64,000 bases of DNA from positions 56,741 to 120,740 of the forward strand of contig NZ_MKGQ01000001.1 in NCBI RefSeq assembly GCF_001908105.1, read 5' to 3'. The notes under the pieces were generated by a model. That model saw only the letters and a program-made list of their open reading frames with translations, was not told where the DNA came from and ran no database searches. A program made the translations under genes and the position numbers. Source of the DNA: Xenorhabdus eapokensis. Lineage in GTDB: Bacteria > Pseudomonadota > Gammaproteobacteria > Enterobacterales > Enterobacteriaceae. This document shows, piece by piece, positions 1-9,946 of the stretch. Positions within the stretch are counted from its first letter, which is position 1. Every line of letters starts with the position of its first letter.

Positions 1-103
1 ATAATCTCCAGAATATAAAGCCTGTGCTGGCAGTGATGGTGATGAATAACATCACAAATATCCGATACAGGGATCGGTATGATTTCAGATTCAGCCCCAT
101 CAT
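1..103 (-). CDS. N-terminus of an unidentified membrane or secreted protein (cut by window edge)
   Basis: A minus-strand frame opens with two consecutive ATG codons (103 and 100) behind a strong AAGGAG ribosome site and stays open to the window edge. The 34 visible residues have a basic start (LKSYRSLYR) followed by a hydrophobic stretch (IFVMLFITITASTGFIFW), as in a signal anchor or first membrane helix. The good ribosome site favours a real gene, and spacing favours the second ATG. The family cannot be told from so short a piece. It lies downstream of yfiB on the same strand, about 270 bases away, so it is probably a separate transcription unit. Confidence 0.5.
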   Translation of the reverse strand, partial: MMGLNLKSYRSLYRIFVMLFITITASTGFIFWRL

Positions 104-129
104 ATCTCCTTCTTGATAAAGCCCATTGA

Positions 130-376
130 CTTAACAGTAGGCTTATTATCCAAATTACGCAAAAGTTTATTAACTTATTGATTACAAAAAAAGAGGCTCT
201 TTTTGAGAAAACAACCTTGGCTATATTACAGGAAGAATTTAAAGACGGGAAATAGCTAGACAGTAAGATCTGGGGAAAATTTTTTGTCATTGTGGTGGAT
301 GATCAAGATAAACAAATCGTTCCGCCCTCCGTGGCTAAATCATTATTTGATTTATATCAATATCATTGTATCGCTA
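130..376 (+). other. Possible decayed coding remnant
   Basis: On the plus strand one frame stays open from 130 except for a single TAG at 253-255, and reads like protein on both sides of it (ITKKEALFEKTTLAILQEEF before, WGKFFVIVVDDQDKQIV after). There is no convincing start or ribosome site, and the frame runs on into the antisense of yfiB. It may be a remnant of a lost gene or chance. No family was recognised. Otherwise the 104-376 gap holds nothing recognisable. Confidence 0.15.
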
Positions 377-862
377 TCACGGTGTTGTTATCACAATGGC
401 AACTCGGCGATTTTCCGCCCGACCTTTTGAGCTGCGATTATCGGCGATAGGTTGGTTTGGTCCTAATCCACGTGTTGTCAGGTTAGTCCGTTGCATACCT
501 CCCTGTGTCAATGCATCTGCAACTGTGTTGGCGCGTTTTAATGATAGCTGATTGTTGTAATTCACTTCTCCGTAGTTGTCGGTATGGCCATCAAGGCGTG
601 CGTGGTGGATACCAATTTTGGATAAGACACTTGCGAGTTGTTTTAATTTTGCTTCACCTTCTGGACGCAAATGAAATTGGTTATTACCAAACAATACCTT
701 TTCTGATATCCCAAATAACCAACCTTCATCGGTTTGTTGAAATCCTTGTTGTTTAAGTGCGGCGATTTGCGCGGTTGTTAACGCCGCTTTGTTCTGGCAG
801 GCGCTGAGAAAAAGTGCGCCAATAAATGCACAGATAAATACACAATAACGATTTCTGCTCAT
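377..862 (-). CDS. yfiB: YfiB, OmpA-like outer-membrane lipoprotein
   Basis: 161 residues, about the E. coli YfiB length. The N-terminus is a lipoprotein signal with lipobox LSAC (Cys22), and the rest is an OmpA-like peptidoglycan-binding domain with the LDGHTDNYG motif and the RAENRRV end. In the YfiBNR system YfiB sits in the outer membrane and sequesters the periplasmic inhibitor YfiR, thereby releasing YfiN. It is last of three genes and its ATG overlaps the yfiN stop by four bases, so the two are translationally coupled. The complete yfiRNB gene order makes the assignment firm. Confidence 0.9.
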   Translation of the reverse strand: MSRNRYCVFICAFIGALFLSACQNKAALTTAQIAALKQQGFQQTDEGWLFGISEKVLFGNNQFHLRPEGEAKLKQLASVLSKIGIHHARLDGHTDNYGEVNYNNQLSLKRANTVADALTQGGMQRTNLTTRGLGPNQPIADNRSSKGRAENRRVAIVITTP

Positions 863-2121
863 AGGGGGGTCCTTGATAGATAGTTTAGTTTCGTTGTATC
901 AGCGGAATACCAACCACCGCCTCGTTGTTTAATGTGATACATTGCCGCATCAGCTTCAGAGAGCAGTTGTTCTGCCGTTAGCTCACCATTGGATAAGGCA
1001 ATACCGATGCTGAGTGTGATACGTAGATGTTGTCCATTAGGAAGCAGAATGGGGGCATCCATAGCATGGATGATATTTTTAGCAACACGTTCTGCATCTT
1101 CCAGGTTGGCAGAAGGCAACAGGATAGCGAATTCATCTCCGCCTAGTCGGGCAACGGTATCTGTTTTTCTTACCCTTCGTCTTAAGGTCGCGGCGATAGT
1201 GACAAGCACGTGATCGCCAGCAGCATGTCCATAGATATCATTGACATATTTCAGCCTGTTACCATCAATAAATAATATCGCTGCACTTTCACGCATAAAT
1301 TTATCGCTCATGACGGTTGAAAGAACGCGCTCAAAAGTCGCCCGATTTGGTAAACCTGTCAGGGAATCATGTTGGGCTTGCCAGGTTAAAACGGCTTTTT
1401 CTGTTTGCAGATGGTGTTGCCACTCTTCCAGCTCTTCTAGCAGGTGATTGAAAACCTGGCTTAGCTCATGCAGTTCAGCAATATGGGCAGAGGGTACGCG
1501 TCGTGAAAATGTCCGGCGTTGCCGCACATCATGGGCGACGGCCGTAATGTTTTGTAAGGCTCTGACGATACCATCGTGCATGCGCAATGAAAGATAGAGT
1601 GAAATGACGGCGCTGAACAGCAGGCAGGCAAATAGTACCAGCAGAGCCTGATAAATAAATTTGATGATGTGATCGCTGTTGCCAATTAACCAGACTGCCC
1701 CTACTTTTTGCTGGTGATGATAAATTGGCAAGGTAAAAGGTTCAGGAAAAAGCCAATGCTCGACCAATTTTTTGAAATTACCAGTACGCGTTTCCTGATT
1801 GGCTTGCCATCTGGCTAACACCTGCTGTTTAGCATCAAAAATTTTGGCTTCTGTAAAACCATCATGAACAGCAATGAGTTCCAATATTTCGTTTGCTGCG
1901 GTTTTATCCTGAAAGACTACTGCGGCCTGTGCTGTATGAGCAATGGTCGTGGCAATCAGTTTTAAACTGTTTTCAGCATATTTCTGCATGGCAAGCAGTG
2001 CCAGTAAAGATAAAAATAAACCGACGACGGATAATATGATAAACGTAATGACCAAATGGATCCGGTGGAAAGCGTGACGCAAAGTAGGGCGTGATGGCAT
2101 CAGTGAATAACGTTTTTTCAT
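859..2121 (-). CDS. yfiN: YfiN (DgcN), membrane diguanylate cyclase
   Basis: 420 residues. Two membrane helices (about 22-45 and 155-178) flank a periplasmic CHASE8-like sensor region; a HAMP-like linker and a GGDEF domain follow. The catalytic GGDEF is intact at 327-331, and an RxxD inhibitory site (RKTD, 318-321) lies exactly five residues before it, so feedback inhibition by c-di-GMP is expected. The enzyme makes c-di-GMP from two GTP and in this family is held inactive by periplasmic YfiR. It starts five bases after the yfiR stop. The adjacent pga operon is a plausible output, since PNAG synthase is activated by c-di-GMP. Confidence 0.92.
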   Translation of the reverse strand: MKKRYSLMPSRPTLRHAFHRIHLVITFIILSVVGLFLSLLALLAMQKYAENSLKLIATTIAHTAQAAVVFQDKTAANEILELIAVHDGFTEAKIFDAKQQVLARWQANQETRTGNFKKLVEHWLFPEPFTLPIYHHQQKVGAVWLIGNSDHIIKFIYQALLVLFACLLFSAVISLYLSLRMHDGIVRALQNITAVAHDVRQRRTFSRRVPSAHIAELHELSQVFNHLLEELEEWQHHLQTEKAVLTWQAQHDSLTGLPNRATFERVLSTVMSDKFMRESAAILFIDGNRLKYVNDIYGHAAGDHVLVTIAATLRRRVRKTDTVARLGGDEFAILLPSANLEDAERVAKNIIHAMDAPILLPNGQHLRITLSIGIALSNGELTAEQLLSEADAAMYHIKQRGGGWYSADTTKLNYLSRTPL

Positions 2122-2126
2122 ATAGA

Positions 2127-2741
2127 TTATTCCACCTTACGAGCCAATTGCAGGACATTCGGATGTACGCGCACGCCGCTGCGCGTCAAAATATCAAGAT
2201 TGAGGCTAAATGTTGCCTGAGCGCTGTTAATGTTGAGGCAAAATGCACTGCCAATTTCACAGTTCGGGTTATTTTCAGCAATGGTAAGCAATGGCTTGTC
2301 ATTTTTCAGGTTGACCACCTGGTGTTGAAGTTGTGGATCGACTTGACCATAGTAAATGACATCACATCTTTCTATGAGTTGTTCTACGTTGAAATTGAGT
2401 GTTTCAACTTGCAGTTCTGTGTGATCAGAAATCATATCAATGTGGGTTAAGGCGCTAATGTAATTGGATGGGGGAACCAGACATAAGTGCAGGGTAGTCG
2501 GTGTCATAGGCCAGTGGGTATAACTGATAATTCCAGAAACTACCCGCGCAACATTTTCGTTGTGTGCTGTTTTTTCATTGATTATTTGTTTTTTATTGGT
2601 ATCAGCCATAGCCATTACTGTTGAATTACATGTGACGGTGATTAAGCATAAGGTCATTAATACCCATAGAGATGGTCTGGAAATACAGCGTTTAAAAATA
2701 GCGCGTTTACAAAGATAATGAGTCCGTTCAATCACTTTCAT
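2127..2741 (-). CDS. yfiR: YfiR, periplasmic inhibitor of YfiN
   Basis: 204 residues with an N-terminal hydrophobic segment (about 22-45) ending near a MAMA sequence, consistent with export. The body matches the YfiR family (DUF4154) in length and in motifs such as SYTHWP and DVIYYG. Cysteines late in the protein (NPNCEIGSAFCLNI) resemble the redox-sensitive disulfide pair of YfiR. The role known for the family is to bind the YfiN sensor domain and repress cyclase activity, relieved by YfiB or by periplasmic redox change. It is first in the yfiRNB operon; the promoter must lie in the 88-base gap after pgaD. Confidence 0.88.
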   Translation of the reverse strand: MKVIERTHYLCKRAIFKRCISRPSLWVLMTLCLITVTCNSTVMAMADTNKKQIINEKTAHNENVARVVSGIISYTHWPMTPTTLHLCLVPPSNYISALTHIDMISDHTELQVETLNFNVEQLIERCDVIYYGQVDPQLQHQVVNLKNDKPLLTIAENNPNCEIGSAFCLNINSAQATFSLNLDILTRSGVRVHPNVLQLARKVE

Positions 2742-2829
2742 ATCGGGTTCCAGTATTTATTTTTCACATTGGAAATCTAATTGATACCGTCAAGGTATAA
2801 TTTCATTTTTAATAAATAGATGGTTCTTT

Positions 2830-3252
2830 TTATATCGATACATCTTCATTGATTCCTATTATATGTCCATGATTGTCATACGTGATACTGGAAACCTTGC
2901 TTTGCCTTAAGGTATCTAACCACGCTTGTTCCAAAGTAAAACTCTGGGCTATTTCAGCGTGAGTTAATGTTGGTCGATGACGACGGCGTTCGATTCTAAA
3001 TCGATGTTGGTTGTATTTTGCCCAGCCAATGAGAAAAAATGCATTAAATATGGCAATAGCAATATAAACGGCGACGGTTCCCAGTTCTGAAGTCAATAAT
3101 GTCGAAATAAAAGGCTTAGGGTCATTATGGACGGTATAAAATAATCCCACTATGAATAAATAGATAAAACCCGCCCAAGCCAGAATGGTCAATAGAATAT
3201 CAATTAAACGAGGCCATAACCTTTGTTCAGTAAAAATCAAGGGTTCTTTCAT
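2830..3252 (-). CDS. pgaD: PgaD, c-di-GMP-responsive subunit of PNAG synthase
   Basis: 140 residues (E. coli PgaD is 137). Two membrane helices at about 18-40 and 58-80 are followed by a basic cytoplasmic tail ([20 protein letters not shown]). PgaD pairs with the glycosyltransferase PgaC in the inner membrane, and the two together bind c-di-GMP. Its ATG overlaps the pgaC stop by four bases. It is the last gene of the pga operon. The sequence is poorly conserved in general, so the call rests on length, topology and operon position. Confidence 0.85.
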   Translation of the reverse strand: MKEPLIFTEQRLWPRLIDILLTILAWAGFIYLFIVGLFYTVHNDPKPFISTLLTSELGTVAVYIAIAIFNAFFLIGWAKYNQHRFRIERRRHRPTLTHAEIAQSFTLEQAWLDTLRQSKVSSITYDNHGHIIGINEDVSI

Positions 3253-4580
3253 GATTCGATTCTCTCTATTCCCCTGTCAGGGCTTTCCCAGCGAGCCCGT
3301 TTTCTGTGTACTTTAAGCATTACTTTGGGAAAAGATACCAAGGTCGTAAATAGGTTTAGCATCCAATAGACCATCGGATACCAAATCACCCAGAACAGCG
3401 ATGAAGCAACGTGTTTTTCATAGCGTCGTTCAATCAATAAACTGACGGTAAACTGGATCAGACAGGTAGCCGCCAGTACCAATCCCGTATACCCAGGTGG
3501 AAATAGTGTATAGACGCGAATGTTTTCCGGTAATGTGAGGAACATGCCGAGCAAAAATAAAATGATGGAAAGAGCAAATGTAAATGACCAGATAACGGAA
3601 CAGCAGAATTCAGCAAATAACACCCACATGCGGCGATATTGCCATGACCACAATTGACGCAGGTTTTTCAGGAAAACTTCGGCTCCACCCTGTGCCCAGC
3701 GTAACCGTTGTTTCCATAGTCCCCGTAGGGTTTCAGGCATCAAGATCCAGCAGATGGCGCGAGGTTCGAAAAAGATAGACCAATGGTGTAACTGGAGTTT
3801 CCAACTCACATCGATATCTTCTGTGATCATGTCGTTACTCCAATACCCCACATCGGCCAATGCCCTGCGGTTAAAGGCTGCAACAACACCTGAAACGGTA
3901 AAGACTTGACCATAAACCCGTTGAGTACGTTTGATTAGGCCAATGATGGAGGAGAATTCTCCAACCTGAATGCGACCAACTAAGGTGGAGCGTGTACGAA
4001 CGCGCGGATTACCTGTAACAGCCCCAACACGGGGATGATCAATCATGGGCTTGACCAGCCAAACCGCCGCATCGCGATCTAACAGAGCATCCCCATCAAT
4101 GCAGACCAGATAATCACTCTTCGCGGCAGCAGCACCCGCTTGAAGTGCAGTCGCTTTGCCTTGATTCTGTTTCAGGTGTATCACCCTCAAGGCTTGATGC
4201 TGTTTTGCCATAGCATTGAGTTCCTCTGCGGTGCTATCGGTTGAGCCATCATTAATAGCGATGACTTCAATATTGGGATAGCGTTGGTTCAGTGCTGCCA
4301 GCAGTGTTTCGCGAACATTTGGCCCCTCGTTGTAGCAAGGGATCAAAATTGAAATCAGAGGTTCACCTGCAAGATGCGGGGCTTCTTTATCAATGACTTT
4401 CCAATGCCTTTCCCGATAGAGCCAGAAATAGATCCCTCCTGAGATCCAGATGGCCGACATGAACAAAGGCCAGAAAAAGACAAAGTTCAGCATGACTTCT
4501 CCGGTAAAGGTGATAGCGATGCCAAGGGGGATGCTCAATACAAGGCAGAGCACTATAAAAGCAATAATACGATCAATCAT
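3249..4580 (-). CDS. pgaC: PgaC, poly-beta-1,6-N-acetylglucosamine synthase
   Basis: Family 2 glycosyltransferase of the inner membrane that polymerises UDP-GlcNAc. Visible motifs in order: N-terminal membrane helices, [10 protein letters not shown] nucleotide-binding loop, CIDGDALLD (DxD), [10 protein letters not shown] acceptor/base motif, QRLRWAQGG (QxxRW), then several C-terminal helices. An upstream in-frame ATG at 4622 exists, but the start at 4580 (MIDRIIAF) gives 443 residues, close to the E. coli 441, and overlaps the pgaB stop by eight bases as in coupled genes, so 4580 is preferred. It works with PgaD and needs c-di-GMP. Confidence 0.93.
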   Translation of the reverse strand: MIDRIIAFIVLCLVLSIPLGIAITFTGEVMLNFVFFWPLFMSAIWISGGIYFWLYRERHWKVIDKEAPHLAGEPLISILIPCYNEGPNVRETLLAALNQRYPNIEVIAINDGSTDSTAEELNAMAKQHQALRVIHLKQNQGKATALQAGAAAAKSDYLVCIDGDALLDRDAAVWLVKPMIDHPRVGAVTGNPRVRTRSTLVGRIQVGEFSSIIGLIKRTQRVYGQVFTVSGVVAAFNRRALADVGYWSNDMITEDIDVSWKLQLHHWSIFFEPRAICWILMPETLRGLWKQRLRWAQGGAEVFLKNLRQLWSWQYRRMWVLFAEFCCSVIWSFTFALSIILFLLGMFLTLPENIRVYTLFPPGYTGLVLAATCLIQFTVSLLIERRYEKHVASSLFWVIWYPMVYWMLNLFTTLVSFPKVMLKVHRKRARWESPDRGIERIES

Positions 4581-6609
4581 TAAGTGGATACCATTCAGGA
4601 GAAAGAACAGGGTGAATCTCATTCATTTCTGGTTGATTGTTGAGAAAGTCATCAGGGTAGTAACCGAAACTCTGTGCGCCATTGAGCTGTAACCGACGCA
4701 TCCATTCTGCTAATTGGTGCCCTGGAATTGCTCTTTTATCCAGTGGTTTGCGCCAATCTACGGATTGCAATTCAAAGACAGTTTTGTCCAGTGCCTGTGG
4801 CCGTTGTGCAATGGTTTTCACCAATCGGGATAACCACTGATTGCTTTTGGACAGCGGCACATTTTCCATCAATGGCATTGCCATTGGGGCAACCCAATCG
4901 TAGTGAGTAAGGAAATCATCCAGATTTTGGGCAAACCACGTTTCGCTGTCCGGTTCTAGAATGGGCAGGGCAAAAATATTGCGCGCAGTTTTGAGCTGAT
5001 AACCCCGTACTGATTTGAGTTCTTTGGTTAATTCGTGAGTAAAATCAATCAGGTATTGGCTTTTGAACCGTGTCCAACGGGCAAATTGTTCTGGATCTTG
5101 CCGAATTTCTGCAATCGAGGCAGATAAACCTGCGGCCTGATAAACTTTGATGGCATCTGCGCCAGAATCTTCAAAATCAGACATAACGGCATCATCGTGA
5201 TACAGGATGCCCTGAAAAATGGCATGAGAAGCCAAATCTTGATAAATCTCTTTGATCCTTTTACGGTTTTCTGGGTTATAAGGCGATAAGCGCCGATATT
5301 GTGTCGGGTTTATAAACGGCGAGTTGTGACTTTCGTCATAGCTCATTACCCGCGGGAGTGAAGGTTCCAGCTCAAATGCCAGAACAGGCATCCAGGCATA
5401 AACTTCAATATTCAGGCGACTGTGCAGTTGCCAGGAGACACGGTTAAATAAGTCGGCGCGCATTGGCAGCCAGCGATTAGGAAAGTAGAGCTCACGTACA
5501 TTGCCATCGCCTTTGGCATCAGCAAAGGCTTGCAGGAAAACGGTATTGACGCGCATATCGGCAATGCGCTGAACCAGCTTGTCGAGGTTCCGGGCTTGTT
5601 GAACGGGGTCAGGATCGTAAACATAGTCCAGATCAATATGGGCAATCCGTAAGATCTGTTTATTCTGTACCTGGATCACCTGCTCGGCGAACTCTTTCAG
5701 GGAAGGGTTATGTGTGAGCAATATACGCGGAACATTATCAAGATTGTTGACGTTCGCCAGCCCATTGTCCAGGGTCAATGCCATTTTGTAGCCATAGCGT
5801 TTGGCTATTTCCAGTGTTACACCGCTATCTATGCCATAAGGCCAAATCCAGACTCGTGGCGGCTTGCCTGTAGCAGCGGTAATTCTTTGGGTAATAGTAG
5901 CAATATCTTTTTCCATTCGCTGGCGAAACGCTTGTTCACTTTCATAGTTACCTGTTTTTGGATTGTAAATGCGAACGGCCGCCGCAGGCTCTGTATTGCC
6001 TTGTGGATTAGCGATAGCGCCATAATGATGCTGATAAGTATGGGAGCCAATTTCTACTAAACCAGAACGGGACATTTCAGCTACCTGTTCCCAGGTCGTG
6101 AAACGCTCCCGCGCTACCTTCAATCCACCAAAATCCACGGGTTTTTCGGCGGGTGCATCAACCCAGATCCCAACCGGAGCCAGAATGGCTGGCCAGTTAT
6201 AGGCTTTCAGCAGCGGAAATACACGATGGTAGAAACTGCTATAGCCATCATCGAAAGTCAGCAATACGGCTTTGGGCGGCAAGGGTGTTCCCCCCTGATT
6301 GGCAGTGAGAATTTGATCGACAGTAATCGGCTGGTAGCCATTTTCCCGCAGCCAGGCAAACTGATCATTCAAGGCACTGGTACGGACTGACATAAAACGC
6401 TGATCTGCTCCATCATCTTCGACGTCATGGTAAGCGAGCACCACAAAACCATTTTTAGGCCAAGGGCGTTCATTCATGGGAAGCGGTCGTTGCGCTGGTG
6501 GAACGAAATCAGGTTTTTCTGCATATGCCAGCATGCCAAATGGGGAAATCAACAGGCTAATCAGCAGTGCCGATATCATCAACCAATGACGAAAAATGTT
6601 GTGTATCAT
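4573..6609 (-). CDS. pgaB: PgaB, periplasmic PNAG N-deacetylase / hydrolase-like protein
   Basis: 678 residues (E. coli 672). The N-terminal polysaccharide deacetylase domain has [10 protein letters not shown] (metal ligand and base Asp120/Asp121) and SHTYQHHYG (His190, His195). The C-terminal half is the glycoside-hydrolase-like domain ([18 protein letters not shown]). It partly deacetylates PNAG so that the polymer can leave through PgaA. Unlike E. coli PgaB, the first 35 residues contain no cysteine: the signal ends ...GMLAYA then EKP, a signal peptidase I-type site, so no lipid anchor is predicted. An AAAGGA ribosome site precedes the ATG, ten bases after the pgaA stop. Confidence 0.93.
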   Translation of the reverse strand: MIHNIFRHWLMISALLISLLISPFGMLAYAEKPDFVPPAQRPLPMNERPWPKNGFVVLAYHDVEDDGADQRFMSVRTSALNDQFAWLRENGYQPITVDQILTANQGGTPLPPKAVLLTFDDGYSSFYHRVFPLLKAYNWPAILAPVGIWVDAPAEKPVDFGGLKVARERFTTWEQVAEMSRSGLVEIGSHTYQHHYGAIANPQGNTEPAAAVRIYNPKTGNYESEQAFRQRMEKDIATITQRITAATGKPPRVWIWPYGIDSGVTLEIAKRYGYKMALTLDNGLANVNNLDNVPRILLTHNPSLKEFAEQVIQVQNKQILRIAHIDLDYVYDPDPVQQARNLDKLVQRIADMRVNTVFLQAFADAKGDGNVRELYFPNRWLPMRADLFNRVSWQLHSRLNIEVYAWMPVLAFELEPSLPRVMSYDESHNSPFINPTQYRRLSPYNPENRKRIKEIYQDLASHAIFQGILYHDDAVMSDFEDSGADAIKVYQAAGLSASIAEIRQDPEQFARWTRFKSQYLIDFTHELTKELKSVRGYQLKTARNIFALPILEPDSETWFAQNLDDFLTHYDWVAPMAMPLMENVPLSKSNQWLSRLVKTIAQRPQALDKTVFELQSVDWRKPLDKRAIPGHQLAEWMRRLQLNGAQSFGYYPDDFLNNQPEMNEIHPVLSPEWYPLND

Positions 6610-6619
6610 AAAAAATCCT

Positions 6620-9118
6620 TTAGAACCGATAGATTAAATCAAAAGCAGCTTGCAGATTACGTTCGCGTTTACCGTCATAAGGACGTTTATCCAGCGTGAG
6701 CCTTACTCCTGCATCAATAACATCATTCCATGTAATACGTTGGCCATATCCCACCCTTGTGATCAAGCCGTTGCCATATCCTCGCTGCCAATATTGCCCA
6801 ATGCCTGCCACAATTTGCTGACTCCAGACGGTTTGATAGTGCCGATACATGATGTGATCTGCTTCTAGCTCAGGCAGTAATGTAAAGTCGCTTTTGGGAT
6901 TGAAATAGGGGGTATTTTGCCGGGTATTGTGAGTTGTACTCAGTTCCAACTGCGCATCGATCTTTAGGTAAGAGGCGGTATATAGACGTTGAAGGCCGTC
7001 AATGCCATATTCAAAGCGATGGTTACCATCTGAAAAGAATGCAGGGGCAAAGCGAGCACTCCATTGGCTGCGTTCGCTGTATCGCCAGCGAGTGTAAATT
7101 TGTCCGCCATTGGCGTGAATATTATTGCTCAACGTACGCAGGGGGGTATTACGAGCCAGGCGTTCTGCGGAACTACCCAGTCGCCATTGATCATTGAAGT
7201 CATACCAGGCTGCGATTCGCAATCCTGTCTTGTTGCCATGACGATAATGACGTGCAGAAATTTCACCTTCCAGCCAAAGATCCCGTGAACGCCACTCTAC
7301 ACCGCCGCGTAAATCACGGCTCAAACCTCGGCCTTCTGGAAATTGACTGCGATTGTAAGCACCACCAGCAAATAAGCGCCAATTATCCTCAAAAGGAGGG
7401 CTATAAAGTACAGTGTCAATATCTGAACTGTGTTTGCCGCTTTCTGGATTATCTGAATTAATACCTTGATTGACCTTAATTTGCAGTTCTGACATATGAT
7501 ACACATTGCGCAGACGGTCAAGGCGTTTAGCGAGCATATCTTCTGGTGCGCGGGTTATCACATCATCAGCCAGCAAATCCATCTGCCGCCATTCTTGCAG
7601 GGCAAGGGCGGTATAACCTTGCTGGATTTCCAACGCCAGATTGCGGTGATCGAGTCCTTCAATTTGCTTCAATTCACTCTCGGCACGACGTGGCCAACCG
7701 CGATCCAGCCAGATAGCCGCCAGATCAATCCGTAATTTCTGGTTTCCGGGGGCAGTGCGGGCTAAATGGGTAAAGCGTTTTTCTGCTTCGGCAAGATCTG
7801 CCTGTAATTGTGCAGATTCCGCTAAAAACTGCTGCCCTTGTAGCCAGTCATCATTGGGAACACGAATGGGAGAGCCAAAAACATTAAGCATGTAAGGATT
7901 GCGTTGCTTGATATCGGTAGCAAGTTGTTGGGCTGCATCCAGACGCTCACTTTCCACATTCGCATAAAAAAGAACAATATCATCTTCAAGGGGGATATTG
8001 GCTGATGATATTTTCCCTGACGACGAGGTATTTTCAGCAGGATGATTCAAAGAGGAATAGTTCAAAGAACGCAGAATACTCCGTGCTTTTTCTGGCTGGC
8101 GCAGATTCAGGTAGGCTGCTGCTGCCCATTTCTGCGCATATTCAGGGATATGTATGCCCTGTTTCTGCAAAGCCAGATATTCATCAATGATTTCTTGCAT
8201 CCGATAGCGAGAAAGAAGGGCACCAAGCCGATCAACCCGCGCCTGTTGGTGATCTTGTTGTGCATCAGGCAGGTTGTGCCATTGATTAAGCATCTGCTCG
8301 TAGCGTGCAAGGGCCCTGTCAGCAATGTCAAAGCGCTCTTTTTCACTACGATTAGGGATCATTGATAAACGAACCAATTCTGCGGCGGCGTCGGCTTCCA
8401 GCCTGCGCAATTGCACCGAGGTTAATTGTGTCGTGTGCTGTTGTCCCAGGTGCCATGCTGGGTCACTGATCCGATGGTTTTTCAGGCTGAACAGATAGTC
8501 TTGGGTGACTTCTTGATTGTCGGGAAACCGTTTATGCGCGATAGAAAGCATTTGCATGGCATCCCATGTCCGACCAGCAGCTTGGTCAACGTAGGCCATC
8601 AAACGGTAATTCGCCGCGTCAGGCTTATCAGCCAATAAATTTTTTGCTAAACGGCGGGCTTCTGTATCTTGTTTGGCATCGGCGAGCGTCATAATAAGGC
8701 CGGCTTTGGTGTCTCGGTTTTGTTTGTCCAAAACCAGGGCTGTACGCCACATCTGTATTGCTTGTGACCACTGGCGTTGGTTGCGATAAGCGCGGGCAAC
8801 CGCTGAAAGCCCTCTGGCGGGTATAGCCATTGCGTGATAGCGTTGCCTGAGAGCAATGACTTCATCATCATATCCAGCCCAGCTTGCCACTTGTAACCAA
8901 TCAGCAATTTGTGAGGAAGAAAGACGATGTTGTTTTTCTTCCTGACGGATATATTCGAGCATGGGGTTGGTATTACCATTTCTGGCTTGTTGAATTAATG
9001 CATCGTAATCTGCCTGAGCGGATTCCATTGTTGTTAAACAACTTAATGATATAAATAACGATAACAACTTATACCGATATCTATGAAAGCCCATCGGACG
9101 GAAATAAAGGTATGACAC
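6620..9118 (-). CDS. pgaA: PgaA, outer-membrane PNAG export porin
   Basis: 832 residues (E. coli 807). A signal peptide is followed by a long helical tetratricopeptide-repeat region (about 35-510), and a C-terminal beta-barrel (about 550-832) ends in the aromatic YRF typical of outer-membrane proteins. The TPR part recruits PgaB and the barrel exports partly deacetylated PNAG. The start used is a GTG behind AAGGGGAT; an internal ATG at 9094 would give 824 residues but lacks a ribosome site. First gene of pgaABCD; its promoter must lie in the AT-rich gap to menD. Confidence 0.92.
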   Translation of the reverse strand: MSYLYFRPMGFHRYRYKLLSLFISLSCLTTMESAQADYDALIQQARNGNTNPMLEYIRQEEKQHRLSSSQIADWLQVASWAGYDDEVIALRQRYHAMAIPARGLSAVARAYRNQRQWSQAIQMWRTALVLDKQNRDTKAGLIMTLADAKQDTEARRLAKNLLADKPDAANYRLMAYVDQAAGRTWDAMQMLSIAHKRFPDNQEVTQDYLFSLKNHRISDPAWHLGQQHTTQLTSVQLRRLEADAAAELVRLSMIPNRSEKERFDIADRALARYEQMLNQWHNLPDAQQDHQQARVDRLGALLSRYRMQEIIDEYLALQKQGIHIPEYAQKWAAAAYLNLRQPEKARSILRSLNYSSLNHPAENTSSSGKISSANIPLEDDIVLFYANVESERLDAAQQLATDIKQRNPYMLNVFGSPIRVPNDDWLQGQQFLAESAQLQADLAEAEKRFTHLARTAPGNQKLRIDLAAIWLDRGWPRRAESELKQIEGLDHRNLALEIQQGYTALALQEWRQMDLLADDVITRAPEDMLAKRLDRLRNVYHMSELQIKVNQGINSDNPESGKHSSDIDTVLYSPPFEDNWRLFAGGAYNRSQFPEGRGLSRDLRGGVEWRSRDLWLEGEISARHYRHGNKTGLRIAAWYDFNDQWRLGSSAERLARNTPLRTLSNNIHANGGQIYTRWRYSERSQWSARFAPAFFSDGNHRFEYGIDGLQRLYTASYLKIDAQLELSTTHNTRQNTPYFNPKSDFTLLPELEADHIMYRHYQTVWSQQIVAGIGQYWQRGYGNGLITRVGYGQRITWNDVIDAGVRLTLDKRPYDGKRERNLQAAFDLIYRF

Positions 9119-9946
9119 GCTATCCCCTTTTTATACTGCTTCTTTATTTTACAAATAGCAGAACCAGACGGAATTGAGTTTAATTTAAATTAAGATGAAT
9201 TTTTGCATTCTTCATTTTTGAAGAGGCGAAATAATACGTATTGTGTGAATTTATATCAATGGGAAAATTTCGATAAATAATTATGGATATTTGGTTTTCT
9301 ATTGGTATAGTGTCTATTTGAAATAGTGTATAAAGATTATATTTGTGTTTTGAAATTACTTTAACTTGTTTTAAATCAACTGGTTGTGTTTGTGCTTTTC
9401 TGTTGTATAACTATGTTGAAAAATAAGGATTAATATTGGTGTTGATTTCAATAAAAAAACTTAGACTAAGTGTAAATATTTTTTATTACCGAAGGGTGAA
9501 TGTTTCTGATTGTTGATATTTTCATTTGAAATAAATTAGTGGAATTGTATTAATGAATTTTTTCAGTATAAAAATGTGGTTTATTCATCGTGCCATGACT
9601 ATATTTCGAAATTAAATGCTATTTTTAATCTCCAAAATAGTCGCTTAAAATATGATGGAAATATTATCGGATAGCGAAATGGATATTCTAATATTTTATT
9701 TTGTGTTACTGATTACATGTAAATTTAAAAACAATATTGCATGAGTAATTTTCATTGGTAATTGTATGGGTATTGTTATCACCTGATTTTATCTTTCACA
9801 CTTATAGCTAAAATATCACCAATTAAATGACAATTTCTTGAACTAAGATAAGGAAATCGTTTTTACCCGCATTAAGATCAAAACCGCCTTATATAATTGT
9901 CTCTTATTCTTTAGCATCATTTTTAAAAGAAGTTTTTGAGCATTCT
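9119..9946. other. Long AT-rich intergenic region between pgaA and menD
   Basis: 828 bases without a credible coding frame on either strand. It separates the divergent pga and men operons and must carry both promoters. I found no convincing operator, repeat, tRNA or terminator-like hairpin. In E. coli menF precedes menD; no menF fragment is recognisable here. Confidence 0.6.
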
